This document shows, piece by piece, positions 34,996 through 43,070 of a stretch of DNA of 64,000 nucleotides (within the stretch, counting starts at the first letter, position 1; every line of letters begins with the position of its first letter). Location of the stretch: contig NC_014551.1 in NCBI RefSeq assembly GCF_000196735.1, positions 748,501 through 812,500 of the forward strand. The letters are read 5' to 3'. Position numbers and translations under genes: made by a program. This DNA is from Bacillus amyloliquefaciens DSM 7 = ATCC 23350. GTDB lineage: Bacteria > Bacillota > Bacilli > Bacillales > Bacillaceae. The notes beneath the pieces are model-generated. The model worked only from the letters and a program-made list of their open reading frames with translations, was not told where the DNA came from and made no database searches.

Positions 34996-35427
34996 TTATA
35001 TTTTTTTCTGAAAAGGAATGTGTTCCATCAGACGCGGATAGGAAATGTGAAGCAGGCCGTTGACGCACTGCGCCTGTAAAAGATGGGGCTCAGCCGGTTC
35101 AGGAAGATCAATCGTCTCATCAATTTCCCCGTAATACCGGTTTTGGCAGATTCCCATGTCCTTGGGAAAAAGGGGCGTGATGTTTCCTTTTATATGCAGC
35201 CGTGTTCTTGACAGCAGCCTCAATGTTAATTCTTCTTCGTAAACACCGGGCAATTCCACAATGACAAATGTGTACTGTTCATCCTGATAGATATCATAAA
35301 TCAGGGTGTTTTTTTGTAAGGAGAAAAACTCTTCGGGAGATTTCCGTTTCAGGACATTGGTCCAAAAGTCGCTGGGCTTGTGCTCATTCGTAATCTCAAG
35401 CCACTTTCTCATTTTTTCGATATCCAC
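34996..35427 (-). CDS. cotP: Hsp20-like spore coat protein, CotP-like
   Basis: Protein of 143 aa with a small-heat-shock (alpha-crystallin) domain (residues 45-135: TFVIVELPGVYEEELTL and the C-terminal NGLLHISYP strand). The short, non-canonical form and the two GerPF-like genes just upstream match the cotP-ydgA-ydgB group of B. subtilis, where CotP is a spore coat component; there the group lies elsewhere on the chromosome. The start is GTG with AGGGGAG about 12 nt upstream; the ATG five codons later is an alternative. It is last in a three-gene operon driven by a SigmaK-like promoter. Confidence 0.75.
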   Translation of the reverse strand: MDIEKMRKWLEITNEHKPSDFWTNVLKRKSPEEFFSLQKNTLIYDIYQDEQYTFVIVELPGVYEEELTLRLLSRTRLHIKGNITPLFPKDMGICQNRYYGEIDETIDLPEPAEPHLLQAQCVNGLLHISYPRLMEHIPFQKKI

Positions 35428-35442
35428 TTCAGCATAGCTCCC

Positions 35443-35685
35443 CTATATTTGATTTGCGATCGGCATTGACGGGTTGGCGATCTGATCCTGATCGCTCACG
35501 TCAGGGTCAAGATGGCCCGAATTCAAACATCCGGCGGCCGGCGAAAAGTCTCCTAAAGAAAAGTTCGCGCCGACAAGTTTACTGTTGGCGGTGTGGCTGT
35601 TTTGTACGGTCTGACCGATATCGACGTTTCCGTTTTGCGTTGCTCCGTTTACTTTTATATTGACGACGTTAATTTGGTAAGGCAT
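35443..35685 (-). CDS. ydgA: GerPF-like spore germination protein, YdgA-like
   Basis: Small protein of 80 aa of the GerPA/GerPF family (start INVVNIKVNGATQNGNVDIG, then a GANFSLGDFSP segment, DPDVSDQD near the C-terminus). GerP proteins help germinants pass through the spore coat. AAAGGGG lies 9 nt upstream on the - strand. It is 15 bp ahead of cotP in the operon. Confidence 0.82.
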   Translation of the reverse strand: MPYQINVVNIKVNGATQNGNVDIGQTVQNSHTANSKLVGANFSLGDFSPAAGCLNSGHLDPDVSDQDQIANPSMPIANQI

Positions 35686-35699
35686 TCATAAAAACCCCT

Positions 35700-35960
35700 T
35701 TAATCTATAATGGGCGGCACCGGCGTAATATTTGCGGTATCTGCGGTTCCGATGGCTGTCTGGTCGTTTACATCAGGATCATTTAACAAGTTCTCCATCA
35801 TCGATTCTATAGGTGACGTATCGCCGAATGAAGAGTTCAGTCCTTGTGATTTGTTATTTGTGGTGGGACTGTTGTATGCCGCTTCCCCAATCGTAATAGA
35901 TCCGTTGCCAGAAATACTGTTAATCTTCAAATAGTACAGGTTGATAACAGTGGATGGCAT
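35700..35960 (-). CDS. ydgB: GerPF-like spore germination protein, YdgB-like
   Basis: Small protein of 86 aa of the GerPF family, paralogous to its neighbour: beta start VINLYYLKINSISGNGSITIG, then Asn/Ser-rich sequence, then DPDVNDQ. The start at 35960 has GAGGTG upstream on the - strand. The longer open frame that begins further upstream lacks a ribosome site and covers the promoter. It is the first gene of the operon with ydgA and cotP. Confidence 0.82.
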   Translation of the reverse strand: MPSTVINLYYLKINSISGNGSITIGEAAYNSPTTNNKSQGLNSSFGDTSPIESMMENLLNDPDVNDQTAIGTADTANITPVPPIID

Positions 35961-35991
35961 CTCTTCACACCTCTTTAACTTAGTTGTACAG

Positions 35992-36020
35992 TACTGTATG
36001 CTTTTGCTGCTCCTGTTGTG
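35992..36020 (-). promoter_or_regulatory. SigmaK-type promoter of the ydgB-ydgA-cotP operon
   Basis: On the - strand GCATACAGTA (35992-36001) fits the SigmaK -10 consensus gCATAnnnTA exactly, and a CACA -35 element (36017-36020) is about 15 bp upstream. Expression late in the mother cell is what a coat gene needs. Confidence 0.6.
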
Positions 36021-36061
36021 ATTCCGCCTGGACATGCTCCGGGAAAAACAAGTAATCAAGA

Positions 36062-36085
36062 CCCCGTCCCGGCGGGGATTTTTTT
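36062..36085 (+). terminator. Orphan + strand terminator upstream of treP
   Basis: A CCCCG / CGGGG stem followed by A and seven T faces the + strand, but no + gene lies directly upstream; the genes there run on the - strand. It could shield treP from read-through or be left over from another gene arrangement. Confidence 0.6.
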
Positions 36086-36136
36086 GTGTAAGGGTCTTTC
36101 GCAGTATATTTGTGATGAAAGCGCTATAAAAATAGA

Positions 36137-36165
36137 TTGACGACATGTATATACATCATTACAAT
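36137..36165 (+). promoter_or_regulatory. treP promoter
   Basis: TTGACG (36137-36142) and TACAAT (36160-36165) are 17 bp apart, close to the SigmaA consensus. A TreR operator fills the spacer. Confidence 0.8.
36145..36156. promoter_or_regulatory. TreR operator 1
   Basis: The perfect 12-bp palindrome ATGTATATACAT lies between the -35 and -10 of the treP promoter. TreR, encoded at the end of the operon, would block RNA polymerase here until trehalose-6-phosphate releases it. Confidence 0.8.
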
Positions 36166-36177
36166 AGAGTCATAAAC

Positions 36178-36189
36178 ATGTATATACAA
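36178..36189. promoter_or_regulatory. TreR operator 2
   Basis: ATGTATATACAA has the same TGTATATACA core as operator 1, and the two centres are 33 bp apart, about three helical turns. This spacing allows cooperative binding on one DNA face. Confidence 0.78.
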
Positions 36190-36204
36190 GTTTACAAGAC
36201 AAAA

Positions 36205-36218
36205 TGAAAACGGTTACG
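36205..36218 (+). promoter_or_regulatory. CcpA site (cre) of the tre operon
   Basis: TGAAAACGGTTACG fits the cre consensus except for the last base and lies between the second TreR operator and the ribosome site. tre genes are known to be catabolite repressed in B. subtilis. Confidence 0.6.
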
Positions 36219-36229
36219 GAGGGGTTGGC

Positions 36230-37645
36230 ATGGGTGAGTTTAACCGGGCTGCGCGGCAGATCGCTGAAGCTGTCGGCGGAATCGAAAATATTGAGGCGGC
36301 GACTCATTGTGTTACGCGTTTGCGGTTTGCGTTAATAGATGAAACCAAAGTGAATCAGAAAATGCTTGATGCAATAGACATTGTCAAAGGTTCTTTTGCG
36401 GTAAACGGACAATTTCAAGTCGTGATCGGGCAGGGGACGGTCAACAAAGTATATGCGGAGTTAGTGTAGGAAACAGGGATAGGCGAAGCGTCAAAGGATG
36501 ACGTAAAGAAGGCGGCAGCGCAAAAAATGAATCCGTTGCAGCGCGCTGTGAAAACGCTTGCGGACATCTTTATTCCGATCCTTCCGGCGATCGTCACAGC
36601 CGGGCTTTTAATGGGTCTGAACAACATCTTAACGGCGGAAGGCATTTTCTTCAGCACAAAATCGATTGTCCAAGTGTATCCGCAATGGGCGGATCTCGCC
36701 AATATGATTAATCTGATTGCGGGGACGGCCTTCGCTTTTCTGCCGGCTTTAATCGGCTGGTCAGCAGTGAAGCGGTTCGGGGGAAGCCCGCTTTTGGGCA
36801 TCGTGCTCGGGCTGATGCTTGTGCATCCTGATCTGTTGAATGCATGGGGCTACGGGGCTGCCGAGCAGAGCGGCGATATTCCGGTGTGGAACCTCTTCGG
36901 CCTTGAGGTGCAGAAAGTCGGGTATCAAGGTCAGGTGCTTCCGATTCTGCTGGCGTCTTATTTACTTGCCAGGCTTGAGCTCTTTTTAACCAAACGGACG
37001 CCGGAAGGCATTCAGCTGTTAGTCGTCGCACCTGTGACGCTGCTGGTCATCGGTTTTCTGTCGTTTGTCATCATCGGACCGATCACTTTTGCGATCGGAA
37101 ACGCGCTGACAGCGGGATTGATCGCTATTTTCGGCCAATTCTCCGCCATTGGCGGCCTGCTGTACGGAGGGCTGTATTCGGCGCTTGTGATTACGGGGAT
37201 GCATCATACGTTTCTGGCGGTCGATCTTCAATTAATCGGCTCAAAGCTCGGCGGCACATTTCTATGGCCGATGCTCGCTTTGTCAAATATTGCTCAAGGA
37301 TCGGCGGCTTTGGCCATGATGCTGATTACAAAAGATAAAAAACAGCGGGGGCTTTCACTGACGGCCGGCATTTCCGCATATTTGGGCATTACCGAGCCGG
37401 CGATTTTCGGCGTAAATCTGCGTTACAAATTTCCGTTTGTGATCGCCATGATCAGTTCGGGAATCGCAGGGATGTACATCTCCGTTAAAGGCGTTTTGGC
37501 AAGCTCAGTCGGAGTCGGCGGCGTGCCGGGGATTTTCTCCATCATGAGCCGGTACTGGGGGCCGTTTGCGCTCGGAATGCTGATCGTGCTGATTCTCCCG
37601 TTTGCGGGAACATACGGGTATGCGCGGCTGAAGCGGAAAAAATAG
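36230..37645 (+). pseudogene. treP: Trehalose PTS transporter treP split by an amber codon
   Basis: The gene codes for the trehalose-specific EIIBC of about 471 aa, but an in-frame TAG sits at 36467-36469. A Lys codon is expected there from B. subtilis TreP as I recall it, so AAG to TAG is the likely change. The frame is otherwise open. The first piece (79 aa) is a whole EIIB domain with phospho-Cys27 (THCVTRLRF). The second, from an ATG at 36527, is a full EIIC domain of 372 aa with about ten membrane segments and a GITEPAIFG motif. The stop thus falls in the linker. A weak AAGGCGG lies 13 nt before the ATG, so separate translation is conceivable. Otherwise trehalose uptake is lost. TreA and TreR downstream are intact. 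Confidence 0.9.
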
Positions 37646-37654
37646 ATAACCTGC

Positions 37655-37690
37655 GGGACGCCTTCATTCAGGCTGTCCCTTTCCCTTTTC
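37655..37690 (+). terminator. Weak hairpin between treP and treA
   Basis: GGGAC / GTCCC with an inner CCT / AGG pairing is followed by a pyrimidine-rich stretch without a clean T-run. It may cause partial termination or stabilise the mRNA end. Confidence 0.35.
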
Positions 37691-37720
37691 AAATCAAACG
37701 AATACAGGCGGTGAAGAAAA

Positions 37721-39406
37721 ATGAAAACAGACAGCACACCATGGTGGAAAAAGGCAGCGGTGTATCAAATTTATCCGAAGAGCTTTAATGATACGACGGG
37801 AAACGGGATCGGCGATCTTAACGGCATTATCGAGAAGCTTGATTATTTACAGAAGCTTTTGATTGATGTCATTTGGCTTACGCCGATTTACGATTCACCG
37901 CAGAATGACAATGGCTATGACATTCGTGATTACTGCACCATTTATGAAGAATACGGAACAATGGAGGATTTTGAACGTCTTCTCAATGAAGCGCACAAAA
38001 GAGGGATCAAGGTCGTCATGGATCTTGTTGTAAACCATACATCCGTCGAGCACAGGTGGTTCAAAGAAGCGGTCTCGTCACCTGACAGTCCGTATCGGGA
38101 TTTTTACATTTGGAAAGACGGAAAGGAAGACGGCCGGGCGCCGAACAACTGGGAATCAAAATTCGGCGGCTCCGCTTGGAAGCTCGATCCGGCGTCAGGC
38201 CAGCACTATCTGCATTTATTTGATGTGTCGCAGGCTGATTTGAACTGGGAAAATGAAGAGATGAGAAAACGGGTTTACGACATGATGCATTTTTGGTTCC
38301 AAAAAGGGATCGACGGCTTCCGGCTTGATGTGATCAATCTCATTTCTAAAGACCAATCGTTTCCTGATGCCAAGGACGGACATGACGGGCGTCCTTATTA
38401 TACGGACGGGCCGCGTGTGCATGAATTTCTCCATGAGATGAACCGGGAAGTGTTTTCGAAATATGACAGCATGACGGTCGGTGAAATGTCCTCGACAACG
38501 GCTGATCACTGCATCCGGTACACAAACCCGGAAAGTAAAGAACTCGATATGACCTTTAACTTTCATCATTTAAAAGTGGATTATCCGAATGGTGAAAAGT
38601 GGGCGCTCGCTCCGTTTGATTTTCTGAAGCTGAAACGGATTTTAGCGTTTTGGCAGACGGAGATGCAAAAAGGCGGGGGCTGGAATGCTTTATTCTGGTG
38701 CAACCACGACCAGCCGCGGGTCGTATCCAGATACGGAGACGACGGCGTGTACCGGACGAAATCAGCTAAAATGCTGGCGTCGGCGATTCATATGATGCAG
38801 GGAACGCCTTACATTTATCAAGGCGAGGAGATCGGCATGGGCAATCCGAAATTCGATGACATCGGCTCATACCGTGATGTCGAATCACTGAACATTTACA
38901 AGAAGATGAAGGAAGAGGGCGTGCCCGAAAAAGACATTATCGCCATTTTAAAAGAGAAATCAAGAGACAATTCAAGGACTCCCGTTCAATGGAACAGCGA
39001 ACCGAACGGCGGTTTCACGACGGGAACGCCTTGGATTCCCGCGGCGGATGATTATCAGGACATTAACGCAGAAGCGGCTTTGCGGGACCCGGATTCAATT
39101 TTCTACCATTATCAGAAGCTCATCCGGCTCAGAAAGGAATATGACATCGTGACCGAAGGAACGTTTGAACTGCTTGCTGAAGACGATCCGTCGGTTCTGG
39201 CGTACGTGAGACACGGCAAGGATGAAAAACTCCTGTGCATCAACAACTTCTATGGAAAAGAAGCGGATTTTACGCTCCCGCTTGAAGACATGGCCGGCTG
39301 GCGGTTTACGGTGCTGTTGACGAATGATGAACAGAGGGAAGGGCGGCCGGAACGATTGACGCTCCGTCCGTATGAATCGATCGTTTATCATCTGACCAAA
39401 GCGTGA
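37721..39406 (+). CDS. treA: Trehalose-6-phosphate hydrolase
   Basis: Cytosolic GH13 enzyme of 561 aa, the same length as B. subtilis TreA, that splits trehalose-6-phosphate into glucose and glucose-6-phosphate. The GH13 regions are clear: MDLVVNHTS, DGFRLDVIN with the nucleophile Asp, a VGEM segment with the acid Glu, and FWCNHDQPR with the third acidic residue. It starts MKTDSTPWWKKAAVYQIYPK, typical of oligo-1,6-glucosidase-like enzymes. It lies 75 bp after treP in the tre operon and would have substrate only if TreP function or another trehalose route remains. Confidence 0.95.
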   Translation: MKTDSTPWWKKAAVYQIYPKSFNDTTGNGIGDLNGIIEKLDYLQKLLIDVIWLTPIYDSPQNDNGYDIRDYCTIYEEYGTMEDFERLLNEAHKRGIKVVMDLVVNHTSVEHRWFKEAVSSPDSPYRDFYIWKDGKEDGRAPNNWESKFGGSAWKLDPASGQHYLHLFDVSQADLNWENEEMRKRVYDMMHFWFQKGIDGFRLDVINLISKDQSFPDAKDGHDGRPYYTDGPRVHEFLHEMNREVFSKYDSMTVGEMSSTTADHCIRYTNPESKELDMTFNFHHLKVDYPNGEKWALAPFDFLKLKRILAFWQTEMQKGGGWNALFWCNHDQPRVVSRYGDDGVYRTKSAKMLASAIHMMQGTPYIYQGEEIGMGNPKFDDIGSYRDVESLNIYKKMKEEGVPEKDIIAILKEKSRDNSRTPVQWNSEPNGGFTTGTPWIPAADDYQDINAEAALRDPDSIFYHYQKLIRLRKEYDIVTEGTFELLAEDDPSVLAYVRHGKDEKLLCINNFYGKEADFTLPLEDMAGWRFTVLLTNDEQREGRPERLTLRPYESIVYHLTKA

Positions 39407-39429
39407 TACACTAATCTGGGTGGTCATGA

Positions 39430-40146
39430 ATGAAAGTGAATAAATACATCACAATCTATAAAGACATGGTGCAGCAAATCGAAAGCGGCATGCGGAAGGC
39501 GGAAGACGTTCTTCCGTCTGAAAATGATTTGTGCGATCAATACGGCGCATCAAGAGAAACCGTCCGCAAAGCGCTCAATATGCTGGCGCAAAACGGCTAC
39601 ATCCAGAAAATCAAAGGCAAAGGCTCCGTCATATTAGACAGAGAAAAAATGCGTTTTCCCGTCTCAGGCCTGATCAGCTTTAAGGAGCTTTCGGAAACGC
39701 TCGGAAAAGAGACGAAAACGACGGTTCACCGTCTCGGGCTGATTCCGCCTCCCGCCGAAGCCGCAAAAGAGCTTGGCACAAAGGCGGATGAAAAGGTGTG
39801 GGAAGTCGTCAGATCAAGGCGGATTGACGGAGAACACATTATTTTGGACAAGGATTACTTTGTGAAAAAGCACGTTCCTCTTTTGACGAAGGCGATTTGC
39901 GAAGATTCGATTTACGAGTATCTCGAAGAAGAGCTCGGTCTGTCAATCAGCTACGCGCAAAAAGAAATTGTCGTGGAGCCGGCAGGGGAAGAAGACCGAA
40001 AGTATTTGGATCTCGGCGGATTCAGCCATATGGCGGTCGTGAAAAACCGTGTGTTTTTGGAGGACACCAGCCTCTTTCAATATACGGAAAGCCGGCACAG
40101 GCTCGATAAATTTCGTTTCGTCGACTTTGCGAGAAGAGAAAAATAA
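39430..40146 (+). CDS. treR: Trehalose operon repressor TreR
   Basis: GntR-family (HutC type) repressor of 238 aa. The winged helix (residues 5-72) has the signature LPSENDLCDQYGASRETVRKAL, and the C-terminal UTRA domain (about 90-230) binds trehalose-6-phosphate. It binds the two palindromes upstream of treP. The start at 39430 has GGGTGG upstream; the ATG 4 nt earlier opens only a short out-of-frame peptide. It is last in the operon and followed by a strong terminator. Confidence 0.94.
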   Translation: MKVNKYITIYKDMVQQIESGMRKAEDVLPSENDLCDQYGASRETVRKALNMLAQNGYIQKIKGKGSVILDREKMRFPVSGLISFKELSETLGKETKTTVHRLGLIPPPAEAAKELGTKADEKVWEVVRSRRIDGEHIILDKDYFVKKHVPLLTKAICEDSIYEYLEEELGLSISYAQKEIVVEPAGEEDRKYLDLGGFSHMAVVKNRVFLEDTSLFQYTESRHRLDKFRFVDFARREK

Positions 40147-40148
40147 GA

Positions 40149-40177
40149 ACGGACTGCCGCGGCAGTCCGTTTTTTTG
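40149..40177 (+). terminator. Terminator of the tre operon
   Basis: A perfect 10-bp stem ACGGACTGCC / GGCAGTCCGT is followed by seven T. Confidence 0.93.
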
Positions 40178-40179
40178 TC

Positions 40180-40197
40180 AGTATCAAAATGGATACT
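40180..40197. promoter_or_regulatory. Inverted repeat upstream of yfkO, HypR-like operator
   Basis: AGTATC and GATACT flank six bases, a perfect 6-bp inverted repeat of the kind bound by MarR/DUF24 regulators. In B. subtilis the DUF24 regulator HypR activates this nitroreductase gene under hypochlorite and disulfide stress. A second palindrome, GTAC-TG-GTAC, lies at 40215-40224. Confidence 0.55.
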
Positions 40198-40278
40198 ATC
40201 CAACAAAAATGTGCGTACTGGTACTTTTAAAAATGTTGGCTACAATAGTACATACGAGATTGTAAAGGAGAGATCAGA

Positions 40279-40944
40279 ATGTCAGATAAAAAACACGAGA
40301 TCATCGAAGCGTATCAATTCAGACACGCCACAAAGGAATTTGATCCTGAGAAAAAAATTTCAGAAAGCGATTTTGAATTCATTTTAGAAACGGGAAGATT
40401 ATCCCCAAGCTCACTCGGTCTTGAACCTTGGAGATTTGTCGTTGTCCAAAATCCGGAGCTTCGCGAAAAACTTCGCGAGTTCACGTGGGGCGCGCAAAAG
40501 CAGCTGCCGACCGCAAGCCATTTCGTTCTTCTGCTTGCCCGGACGGCAAAGGATATCCGTTTTGACGCCGACTATGTCAAAAACCACTTGCGGGAAGTCA
40601 AAAAAATGCCGGATGATATGTATGAAGGCTATATCAGCAAAACGGAAGAATTCCAGAAACATGATTTCAATCTGCTTGAATCAGATCGTGCGCTGTTTGA
40701 CTGGGCATCAAAGCAGACATATATCGCCCTCGGCAATATGATGACAGCCGCTGCGCAGATCGGCATTGATTCCTGCCCGGTAGAAGGCTTCAATTACAAA
40801 GAAATTCACCGGATTCTTGAAGAAGAAGGGCTTCTTGAAGACGGAAGTTTCGACATCTCCGTCATGGCCGCATTCGGGTACCGTGTCAGAGAACCGCGCC
40901 CGAAAACAAGATCTGTCTCAAAAGACGTTGTGAAGTGGGTATAA
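40279..40944 (+). CDS. yfkO: NAD(P)H nitroreductase YfkO (HypO)
   Basis: FMN-dependent oxidoreductase of 221 aa in the NfsB-like nitroreductase family. The FMN-contacting start YQFRHATKEFD, the RLSPSSLGLEPWRF loop and the CPVEGF near residue 170 fit the family. AAAGGAGAG precedes the ATG. B. subtilis HypO (YfkO) is induced by oxidants through HypR, and an inverted repeat at the right place suggests the same here. It ends in a terminator shared with the convergent YibE/F genes. Confidence 0.92.
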   Translation: MSDKKHEIIEAYQFRHATKEFDPEKKISESDFEFILETGRLSPSSLGLEPWRFVVVQNPELREKLREFTWGAQKQLPTASHFVLLLARTAKDIRFDADYVKNHLREVKKMPDDMYEGYISKTEEFQKHDFNLLESDRALFDWASKQTYIALGNMMTAAAQIGIDSCPVEGFNYKEIHRILEEEGLLEDGSFDISVMAAFGYRVREPRPKTRSVSKDVVKWV

Positions 40945-40949
40945 GATAA

Positions 40950-40980
40950 AAAAGCTGCCGGGAAACTGCCGGCAGCTTTT
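40950..40980. terminator. Bidirectional terminator between yfkO and the YibE/F pair
   Basis: A 12-bp stem AAAAGCTGCCGG / CCGGCAGCTTTT has a T-tract on both strands and serves two convergent transcripts. Confidence 0.9.
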
Positions 40981-41740
40981 AACGTTTATTTTGTTTCGCT
41001 AAAAAATAGGCGGTGATCCAGGACGTAACGGGAATGATCAAGCCGATCCCGATTCCGGCGCAAAGAATGGTGACGGCTTCTGCGCTGAAGACTTTTGAGT
41101 TCACTATTTTTTCAGCAGAGTATGATAAGTCTTTAAACCATATAATTAAAGCCAGATAGCTGCCGAAAAAAGCAAAGAATAAAGTATTCGTATTCGTTCC
41201 TAAAATATCTCTCCCGATGCTTAAACCGAATTTGTACAGATCTTTTCTGTTCATGGACGGATTATGGCTGTGAATTTCTCTCATGGGCGAGGTAATGGAA
41301 ATCGCCACATCGGTAATCGCCCCTATCGTGCCCATAATGATCATCGCAGCGGTCACCTTCACAAAATCCACCCCGACAAAAAGCGTGAATATACCGATAT
41401 CACCCAGTTCTTCTTCACCAAATCCTTGAATCGAAGTATGTTTCGTTACGGCCATAATAAAAAACAGCAGCAATACAATCGTCAGCATTGCAGAAATAAA
41501 GGCGGTTACGGTTTTGACGTTTCCCCCGTTAATATAAAAAAGTGTAATGCTGCAAATCACGGCGGAAGAGAGCAATGTTAAAACAATCGGATTGATATGC
41601 GGGTCTGTCATTAAAATGATGGTGAGAAAGAGAACACCGAAATTTAAAAATAACGCAATAAATGATCTCGCTCCCTTTTTACCGCCGATCATGACCATCA
41701 ATAGAAATAAAATCGCCGCAAGAATTACGATGACATTCAT
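40979..41740 (-). CDS. YibE/F-family membrane protein, short partner
   Basis: Polytopic membrane protein of 253 aa with about seven hydrophobic segments, of the YibE/F family: GAITDVAISITSPM and GRDILGTNTNTLFFAFFGS are family hallmarks. It overlaps the upstream partner by 4 nt (ATGA), so the two are translationally coupled and probably form one complex. I do not recall this pair in B. subtilis 168 at this place, between yfkO and yfkN. The family's substrate is not known. Confidence 0.82.
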   Translation of the reverse strand: MNVIVILAAILFLLMVMIGGKKGARSFIALFLNFGVLFLTIILMTDPHINPIVLTLLSSAVICSITLFYINGGNVKTVTAFISAMLTIVLLLFFIMAVTKHTSIQGFGEEELGDIGIFTLFVGVDFVKVTAAMIIMGTIGAITDVAISITSPMREIHSHNPSMNRKDLYKFGLSIGRDILGTNTNTLFFAFFGSYLALIIWFKDLSYSAEKIVNSKVFSAEAVTILCAGIGIGLIIPVTSWITAYFLAKQNKR

Positions 41741-42876
41741 GAGCTTGCCTTCTTTCGTTTAATGAAAAAGATAGAAGCATACAGACTGGCAGGTATGGTT
41801 AAAACAATTCCGATCCCCCCGGCCAATGCTCTGGCTATTTCCAAGGAAATGTTCATAGAAAGAGTGAATCCTATCGGTGAATCATTTTTCAGATACAAAA
41901 GCATCATCGGAATAGAGCCGCTTATATAAGCAAAAAACAGAATGTTGGTCATCGCCCCCATTATGTCTTTTCCGATCTCCATCCCGGACCGTTTAAGCGC
42001 TTGTAATGAGATACTCTTGTTTTCTTCATATAACCCAAAGACAGATGACGTCATGGTAATGGCCACATCCATGACCGCTCCCAGTGATCCGATGAATACC
42101 CCAGCCATAAACACCGTGTGATAAGGGCGGGTTAAATACTGCATTTCTTCATATCTGAGCCCTTTCTCTCCGGCAGCCGTCATCACAAGATACGTAATCA
42201 GCAGGGAAACAAATGTGCCTGCGAGCGTCGCGGCTATGGCCGCATATGTTTTCGCGTGAAAGCCGCTGACAAGCAGCAATGATATGACAGTAAAGATGAG
42301 AATACAGATACCGCAGATGAAAATGAGCCCGATGTTCTGGTGCTTCCGGTACAAATCTAATGCAAACGACAGCAAAACAGCGTTAAAGATCAGGCTGATG
42401 ATCGAAAAGAAGCCTTGTTTTTTACCGACGATAAGCAAGGTGAATATGAAAATCCAAGCGATCAGCAAAAGCTGTTTATCCCGTTTTTTATCTATAATGC
42501 TTCCCGATATATCCTTATTTGACGTGTTTCCTTTATCAATAGAAACGAATACTTCATCGCCGATTGAATATTTCTGATCATTCGCTCCGGAGGATGAATA
42601 TTGATTGGACAAATGAATGAGCTGTCCTTTCCGACTGCCGTTTTCAAGTTTGGCTGTGATCCTCTGATTGAAAATCCTATCTTTGTTTTTATGCATGTCC
42701 TGCACGTCAGATTGATGCTCCAATGTTGTTTTCGTCACTTTGGCAATCGGGCGCTCATAAAAAGAAGCGTTGTAATTGACGAAAATGAGCGAGCCGATAA
42801 AACAAAGTGCTGTTATTGCGTAAAACAGCTTTTTTTTGTAAGTCATGCTGTTTCGTATCTTTCCTGTTATCTTCAA
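41737..42876 (-). CDS. YibE/F-family membrane protein, long partner
   Basis: Membrane protein of 379 aa. An N-terminal membrane anchor (residues 15-32) is followed by an extracytoplasmic domain (about 35-135, with a beta-rich SIGDEVFVSIDKGN segment) and seven or eight membrane helices carrying the YibE/F motif GAVMDVAITMTSSV and GKDIMGAMTNILFFAY. The start is TTG with GGAGG 8 nt upstream on the - strand. It is the first gene of the pair. The extra soluble domain distinguishes it from its partner. Function unknown. Confidence 0.82.
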   Translation of the reverse strand: MKITGKIRNSMTYKKKLFYAITALCFIGSLIFVNYNASFYERPIAKVTKTTLEHQSDVQDMHKNKDRIFNQRITAKLENGSRKGQLIHLSNQYSSSGANDQKYSIGDEVFVSIDKGNTSNKDISGSIIDKKRDKQLLLIAWIFIFTLLIVGKKQGFFSIISLIFNAVLLSFALDLYRKHQNIGLIFICGICILIFTVISLLLVSGFHAKTYAAIAATLAGTFVSLLITYLVMTAAGEKGLRYEEMQYLTRPYHTVFMAGVFIGSLGAVMDVAITMTSSVFGLYEENKSISLQALKRSGMEIGKDIMGAMTNILFFAYISGSIPMMLLYLKNDSPIGFTLSMNISLEIARALAGGIGIVLTIPASLYASIFFIKRKKASS

Positions 42877-42999
42877 TAAAAGTCCTCCAAACAGGCGGCG
42901 CCGGGAAAGCCAGACCCGCCATGAAGTGTCATACCATAGATTGTACGTCTGTGCGATATTTTATCATTCGGACATGCGGCTGTCGACTCAGAAAGGGAC

Positions 43000-43037
43000 C
43001 GACAGAAAAGCTCCCCTGATATCAGATCAGGGGAGCT
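43000..43037 (-). terminator. Terminator of yfkN
   Basis: A perfect 12-bp stem AGCTCCCCTGAT / ATCAGGGGAGCT is followed on the - strand by TTTTCTGT, about 35 bp after the yfkN stop codon. Confidence 0.8.
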
Positions 43038-43070
43038 CTTGTGCCGAACCGCCCGATAAAAGCGGTTTTT

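Noticed and set aside
43047-43070. AACCGC / GCGGTT hairpin with seven T on the + strand
   Set aside because: No + strand gene ends here. It lies just past the yfkN stop on the opposite strand, and the longer hairpin at 43009-43037 is the better terminator for yfkN.
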